Assembly (NCBI GenBank): GCA_030645575.1
Contig: JAUSMJ010000025.1
Span: 1-47,592, forward strand
DNA length: 47,592 nucleotides
Source: Caulobacter sp.
GTDB lineage: Bacteria; Pseudomonadota; Alphaproteobacteria; Caulobacterales; Caulobacteraceae
Reading direction: 5' to 3'
Part shown: piece by piece, positions 43,922 through 47,592 of the stretch
Position numbering within the stretch: position 1 is the first letter of the stretch
How the letters are laid out: each line of letters starts with the position of its first letter
Translations under genes and position numbers: made by a program
The notes under the pieces: model-generated
Databases searched by the model: none
What the model was told of the DNA's origin: nothing
Seen by the model: only the letters and a program-made list of their open reading frames with translations

Positions 43922-44833
43922 TCAGCCCCGGACGGCGATGACCTGCGCCGGGCCGGAGGCTCGCGGCGGCGCGGGCGGCGCGGGCGGCGCCGGCGGGGCG
44001 GGTGGAGCCGGATGCGCGGGCGGCGCGGGCGGATGGCCTTCGCGCATGATCACCGCGCGGCTGCAGGCGCGCACCTTCAGCCCGGCCGGCAGCCGCGTCT
44101 TCTCGCTGCCGCAGGCCTCGTCCAGCTGGCCCTGCCGCAGGCCGCGGGCGCCCGAAAGGTCGGCCCCGACGAGGATCGCGCCGTCGAGGCTGGCGCCCCT
44201 GAAGTCGGCCCCGGCGAACACCGAGCCGGTCAGCACGGCCCGGTCAAGCGATGCGCCCTTGAACGAGGCGCCGTCGAACCGTGAAGCGCTCAGCAGGGCG
44301 CCGTCCAGTTCGGCCGAGGTGAAGTTGGCCCCTTGGCCGCTGACCCGCAGCAGCCTGGCCCGCGGCAGCTCGGCCCCGTCGAGTCGCGCCGAGGCGAGGT
44401 TGGCGAACATCAGGTTCGCGCCCGGCAGCTCGGCTCCGGTCAGGGACGCGCCGGCGAAGTTGGCCCGCATGAAGTTGGCCGCCGGCGCCTCGAGTCCGTC
44501 GAGCCTGGCCCCGGTGAAGTCGGCGCCGCCGAAGTCGCTGCCGGCGATGGTCGCCCCGCGCAGATCGGCCCCGGCCAGGCGCGCGCGCTGAAAGTTGGAG
44601 CCCATGAAGGTCGCGCCGCGCAAGTCGCTGCCGACAAGGACGGCGTCCGAGAAGGCGGCTCCGGCGAACCGGGCCCCGGTCAGCCGGCGGCCCGACAGAT
44701 CGCACTTGCTACAGCTGCCGCCGAACGAGACCAGCCGGGCCACGTCGCGGTCGTCGACCATGGCGTTGGCCTGGCCGACGAATCCGAGGCTCATCAGGAC
44801 GAGGCTGGAAAAGGCGATCGCGAAACGGGTCAT
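43922..44833 (-). CDS. Secreted pentapeptide-repeat protein with CxxC and Pro/Ala tail
   Basis: 303 aa from ATG 44833 (MTRFAIAFSS); a start at 44896 would precede the signal peptide with a basic extension. Signal peptide residues 1-24. CSKCDLSG (mature N-terminal CxxC) is followed by about thirty-five A(D/N)LxG-type pentapeptides (a right-handed beta-helix) to about residue 230. The C-terminal cap is LRQGQLDEACGSEKTRLPAG LKVRACS, then a Pro/Ala repeat tail of PAPPAP type. The cap and CxxC are shared with the next gene. Function unknown. Confidence 0.87.
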   Translation of the reverse strand: MTRFAIAFSSLVLMSLGFVGQANAMVDDRDVARLVSFGGSCSKCDLSGRRLTGARFAGAAFSDAVLVGSDLRGATFMGSNFQRARLAGADLRGATIAGSDFGGADFTGARLDGLEAPAANFMRANFAGASLTGAELPGANLMFANLASARLDGAELPRARLLRVSGQGANFTSAELDGALLSASRFDGASFKGASLDRAVLTGSVFAGADFRGASLDGAILVGADLSGARGLRQGQLDEACGSEKTRLPAGLKVRACSRAVIMREGHPPAPPAHPAPPAPPAPPAPPAPPRASGPAQVIAVRG

Positions 44834-44930
44834 GGATCGTCGGGGCTTGCGGCTCACGGGAGCCTGTTCGCTGTCGGGTTTGCCGCGCCGGGGCAAGGAA
44901 CGCCACTTAAATCGCGGTAATGACTTGGGT

Positions 44931-45422
44931 TTAACGGCAGGCGGGGATGCGCAGGCCGGCCGGCAGGGTGGTCGCCTCGTCGCCGCAGGCGCCGTTCAGC
45001 TGGCTCTGGGTCAGGCCGACGGCCCGGTCCATCTCCGCTCCGGCGAAGTTGGCCCCCGTCAGAGTCGCGCGGCGGAAATTGGCGCCCTGCAGGTAGGTTC
45101 CGACAAAGGTGGCGTTGGTCAGGTTGGCCCCGGCGAAGCTGGCGCTGGAGAACACGCCGCCATAGGCGTTGACATCGCGCAGGTCCGCGCCCGCGAAGCT
45201 GGTGCGGTTCATGATCGCCAGGCTCAGGTCGGCCTGGCGCAGGCGCGATCCCGACAGGTTGAGGCCCTTCAGCGTCCGGTTCGACAGGTCCGCCTGGAAC
45301 AGGTTGCAGCGCGGGCAGCTGGCGCCGCCCCGCACCCGCGCGATCTGGCCGGCGTCCTGGGCGAGCGCCGGCGCGGCGGCGAGGGCGGCCAACAGGCCAA
45401 AGGCGGCGAAGGGTCTCATCAC
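44931..45422 (-). CDS. Secreted pentapeptide-repeat protein with CxxC
   Basis: 163 aa with signal peptide ending ALA-Q (residues 1-22). CPRCNLFQADLSN gives a CxxC followed at once by about eighteen pentapeptides (LSGSRLRQADLSLA, AGADLRDVN, GANFAGAEM). The C-terminal cap LTQSQLNGACGDEATTLPAG LRIPACR ends in a final Cys. Same plan as the upstream-strand neighbour at 43922-44833, so the two form a paralogous pair. The paired cysteines may cross-link the ends of the beta-helix (inference). Confidence 0.87.
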   Translation of the reverse strand: MMRPFAAFGLLAALAAAPALAQDAGQIARVRGGASCPRCNLFQADLSNRTLKGLNLSGSRLRQADLSLAIMNRTSFAGADLRDVNAYGGVFSSASFAGANLTNATFVGTYLQGANFRRATLTGANFAGAEMDRAVGLTQSQLNGACGDEATTLPAGLRIPACR

Positions 45423-45493
45423 GGCACGGAGCCTCCGTTGGGCGTCGGATTCACCCTTAACGGTGCAAGCTTAAGGCCAGGTGACCTAGGGAA

Positions 45494-45602
45494 GGGGTTA
45501 GGGGTTAGGGGTTAGGGGGTAGGGGCTAGGTTCGAACGGCGCACGCCGCCGGGGCCGCGCCTACCCTCGGCTAATCCCTAGCCCCCAACCCCCAACCCCT
45601 AG
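45494..45602. repeat. Telomere-like (GGGGTTA)n tract with complementary C-rich arm
   Basis: Five consecutive heptamers GGGGTTA, GGGGTTA, GGGGTTA, GGGGGTA, GGGGCTA (45494-45528), then a 47-nt spacer, then CCCTAGCCCCCAACCCCCAA...CCTAG (45576-45602). The two halves are largely complementary. The G-tracts could form a quadruplex. It lies just after the stop of the NrdJ-like gene and before the pentapeptide genes, so it may act as a terminator-like or replication-slippage element. Confidence 0.85.
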
Positions 45603-45605
45603 TTC

Positions 45606-47447
45606 CTAACTCGCCCCGCACGCGCCGCACACCCCGCCGATCACGGCCAGGTCGCCGCAGGCCGGGCAGACGCCGGCGGCGCGCTGCTGCAGTTCGTCCG
45701 ACAGCTCGCCCTTGCGGCCGTTGAACGGCAGGAAGACCAGGTTGTCCGGCGCCGAGCCGCGGGCGAAGCCCCGGGAGATGAACTTCGACGCCGGTTGGGG
45801 TGTTTCCTCGAACGCGACGGCGGCGTCGGCCTTGCCCCGGCCCAGGCCGTCGGCGTTGAGCGCCTCGCCCTCGGCGTTGGCCAGGTCGTCGCGGCCCAGG
45901 TAGCTGACGCCCAGCTCGCGGAACACATAGTCGAGGATCGAGGTGGCCGACTTGACCGAGTCGTTGCCGGTCACCGGCCCGGCCGGCTCGAACCGGGTGA
46001 ACACGAAGGCATCGACGAATTCGTCCAGCGGCACGCCGTATTGCAGGCCGATCGAGATGGCGATGGCGAAGTTGTTCATCAGGCTGCGGAAGGCGGCGCC
46101 TTCCTTGTGCATGTCGATGAAGATCTCGCCCAGCTCGCCGTCGTCGTATTCGCCGGTGTGCAGATAGACCTTGTGGCCGCCGACGGCCGCCTTCTGGATA
46201 TAGCCCTTGCGGCGGTCGGGCAGCTTGCGGCGGGTTCGCTCCACCTCGACCTCGACGCGGCGCTCGACGATCCGCTCCTCGACGATGGTGTCGGGCCGGG
46301 CGGCCCTGGGCGCCTCCGGTTCGGGCAGGGCCAGGGCGAAGGTCGCCGGGATCGGGTCGCGCTGGAGGCGGACCGCGGCCACCCCGGCGGCCAGCGCCTG
46401 GGCGAGCGCGGCGGCGGCGTCCGCTGGCGTCGCGTCGAACGGCAGGGCCAGGGCCGTCACGCCGGGCAGATCGACGACCGCATCGACGGCGGCGGCCATC
46501 GCCAGGCGATCGGTGGCGGCGGGCGGGGCGAACACGGCGCGCCGGGCCTCGTCCAGCAGGTCATGGTCGGCCAGCGATCCGGTCCCCAGCGCATGCCGCT
46601 CGGCGGCGGCGACCTGGGCGGGGCTGAAGCCGGCGAAGGCCAGGGTGTCGAAGGCCGGGTCTTCCAGCGCCTCGGCCGGGGCCCCCAGCACGTCGCAGAC
46701 GAAGCCCGCGCCGATGACCGCCGGCGTGAAGGCCTGGGGCAGGGTGCGGACGAAGGCCAGCTGGCTCTCGGCGGCGGCGATCTCATGGTCGGTCAGGCCC
46801 AGCGCGCGCAGCTCGGCGTGGCTGACGCCCGACGCCGACTCCAGGCTGCCGGCGCCCAGGGCGTGCAGCCGGGCCGCGTCGAGGTCCGCGCCCAGCGCCG
46901 CCAGCCCCCGCAGGGCCGGTTCCGACAGCACGGGCACGATCTCGCCGTCCTCGGTCTCGGCATGGACCACCACGCCGGGGCAGGGCGCGCAGCCGAGGCC
47001 GACGCCGCCCAGCCGCAGGGTCAGCTCGGCGTCCTCGAACGGCGTCACGACCAGCGCCGGCAGGTCCGGCGTGTCGGCGTCGAGGGCCCGGGCCGCGCGG
47101 GCGGCGAGCGACCACAGCGCGGCGGCGGCGGGGCCGGCTTCGGGCGACGACCAGGCGAGGCCGGCGGCCATCAGCCGTTCGGCGACGCCGGCCAGGGTCA
47201 GTGTCGGGGTCTCGCCGGCCGGCGTCTCCAGCTTCAGGGCCAGGCCGGCCACCCGCACGGCGGCGGCGAGGTCGTCCTCGTCCGGCAGCAGGAAGGCGTT
47301 GATCGCGGCGCGCGGGCCGGCGGCCGCGTCGCGGAGAGCTTGCGCGGCGGCGGCGTCGCGGGTGGCGACCAGCCGGCCGGTGCGCCAGGCGAGGGTGGCG
47401 GCGCGGCCCGGCGCGCCGTCGACAACGCCGACGATCGCCCCGAGCAC
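45606..47447 (-). CDS. Degenerate class II ribonucleotide reductase (NrdJ)-like protein with TSCPD domain
   Basis: 613 aa from GTG 47447 (or TTG 47456); the frame is open beyond this but is antisense to fliG there. Residues about 410-525 are an intact TSCPD domain ([52 protein letters not shown]), as at the end of B12-dependent NrdJ. The C-terminus has CPACG...CGACG, a zinc-ribbon-like pair. The upstream part follows NrdJ in outline ([37 protein letters not shown]) but the catalytic blocks are lost: where NrdJ has VFDCANPCG it has VFAPPA, and the active-site NPCSE and YRDGSKLSQP are absent. Probably not a reductase. Confidence 0.85.
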   Translation of the reverse strand: MLGAIVGVVDGAPGRAATLAWRTGRLVATRDAAAAQALRDAAAGPRAAINAFLLPDEDDLAAAVRVAGLALKLETPAGETPTLTLAGVAERLMAAGLAWSSPEAGPAAAALWSLAARAARALDADTPDLPALVVTPFEDAELTLRLGGVGLGCAPCPGVVVHAETEDGEIVPVLSEPALRGLAALGADLDAARLHALGAGSLESASGVSHAELRALGLTDHEIAAAESQLAFVRTLPQAFTPAVIGAGFVCDVLGAPAEALEDPAFDTLAFAGFSPAQVAAAERHALGTGSLADHDLLDEARRAVFAPPAATDRLAMAAAVDAVVDLPGVTALALPFDATPADAAAALAQALAAGVAAVRLQRDPIPATFALALPEPEAPRAARPDTIVEERIVERRVEVEVERTRRKLPDRRKGYIQKAAVGGHKVYLHTGEYDDGELGEIFIDMHKEGAAFRSLMNNFAIAISIGLQYGVPLDEFVDAFVFTRFEPAGPVTGNDSVKSATSILDYVFRELGVSYLGRDDLANAEGEALNADGLGRGKADAAVAFEETPQPASKFISRGFARGSAPDNLVFLPFNGRKGELSDELQQRAAGVCPACGDLAVIGGVCGACGAS

Positions 47448-47495
47448 GTCGCGCAACTCGTGCGCGCCATGATGGCGCAGGAAGACCGGTAAGCC

Positions 47496-47592
47496 ATGGC
47501 CCCCGCACCGCAGCCCCTGTCTGGCGCCCGCAAGGCCGCCATCGTACTCATGAAGCTCGGCGAGGAACGCTGCGCCGAAGTGTTCAAGCACC
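47496..47592 (+). CDS. fliG: Flagellar motor switch protein FliG, N-terminal start (partial)
   Basis: The frame from ATG 47496 runs off the right edge: [21 protein letters not shown] then [11 protein letters not shown]. The pattern (L.G..KAAI.LM.LGEE.AAEVFKHL) is the conserved N-terminus of FliG, the C-ring rotor protein that contacts FliF and the stator. No FliF gene precedes it on this strand; it is divergent from the NrdJ-like gene. Only 32 residues are visible. Confidence 0.75.
   Translation, partial: MAPAPQPLSGARKAAIVLMKLGEERCAEVFKH

Noticed and set aside
45795..47492. A 565-codon plus-strand frame ending 3 nt before fliG, considered as a possible fliF
   Set aside because: Only the last residues looked plausible. 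The rest is Gly/Arg/Gln-rich, has no membrane segments, and lies opposite the TSCPD protein.
1..47592. tRNA, rRNA or complete insertion sequences
   Set aside because: No cloverleaf-like sequence, rRNA segment or transposase gene was recognised on either strand.

Overview
The window is about 47.6 kb of high-GC DNA from an alphaproteobacterium, most likely a member of the Caulobacteraceae (Caulobacter/Phenylobacterium type). The evidence is a Caulobacter-like RpoA N-terminus, a short HdaA with a clamp-binding motif, an S10-spc-alpha ribosomal cluster without rpsD and with adk after secY, small FliN-like and FliG-like motor genes, and several families of GC-rich intergenic palindromes.

Layout. 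1-5.4 kb: the 3' end of tuf and its terminator, then five envelope or secreted proteins. These are a CVNH plus beta/gamma-crystallin protein, an MBL-fold hydrolase, an adenosine-deaminase-like enzyme and two tandem GIN/DUF2807-like proteins. They separate tuf from rpsJ. 5.4-20.0 kb: a strong promoter (TTGACG-N17-TATAGA) and a structured leader precede rpsJ-rplC-rplD-rplW-rplB-rpsS-rplV-rpsC-rplP-rpmC-rpsQ-rplN-rplX-rplE-rpsN-rpsH-rplF-rplR-rpsE-rpmD-[palindromic repeat]-rplO-secY-adk. A second promoter precedes rpsM-rpsK-rpoA-rplQ, which ends at a clear terminator. These genes supply ribosomal proteins, the SecY channel, adenylate kinase and the RNA polymerase alpha subunit.

20.0-29.8 kb: repeats, an antitoxin gene with a decayed ParE-like toxin, an ABC-2 exporter pair, a secreted nucleotide pyrophosphatase/phosphodiesterase, a possible YjbR-like remnant coupled to an MFS transporter, a lipoprotein-type HtrA protease, rarA and an RluA-type pseudouridine synthase. 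29.8-38.4 kb: an unrecognised 409-aa protein, crcB-rluC-TPR/2OG-oxygenase, lipB, a FliN-like gene, small unknown envelope genes (one DUF2846), a DUF1330 gene and a GNAT acetyltransferase. 38.5-47.6 kb: pccB, ATP12 and hdaA on the minus strand, aspS on the plus strand, two related secreted pentapeptide-repeat proteins, a telomere-like (TTAGGGG) tract, a degenerate class II ribonucleotide-reductase-like protein with an intact TSCPD domain, and the start of fliG.

Most of the window is housekeeping. The items most worth following are the eroded NrdJ-like protein, the decayed toxin beside an intact antitoxin, the two tandem GIN-like proteins with a perfect palindrome between them, the paired CxxC pentapeptide proteins, the regulatory architecture of the two ribosomal promoters, and paired palindromic elements, one of which encodes the last codons of ATP12 and one of which splits the spc operon. 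No tRNA, rRNA, CRISPR array, prophage or complete insertion sequence was seen.
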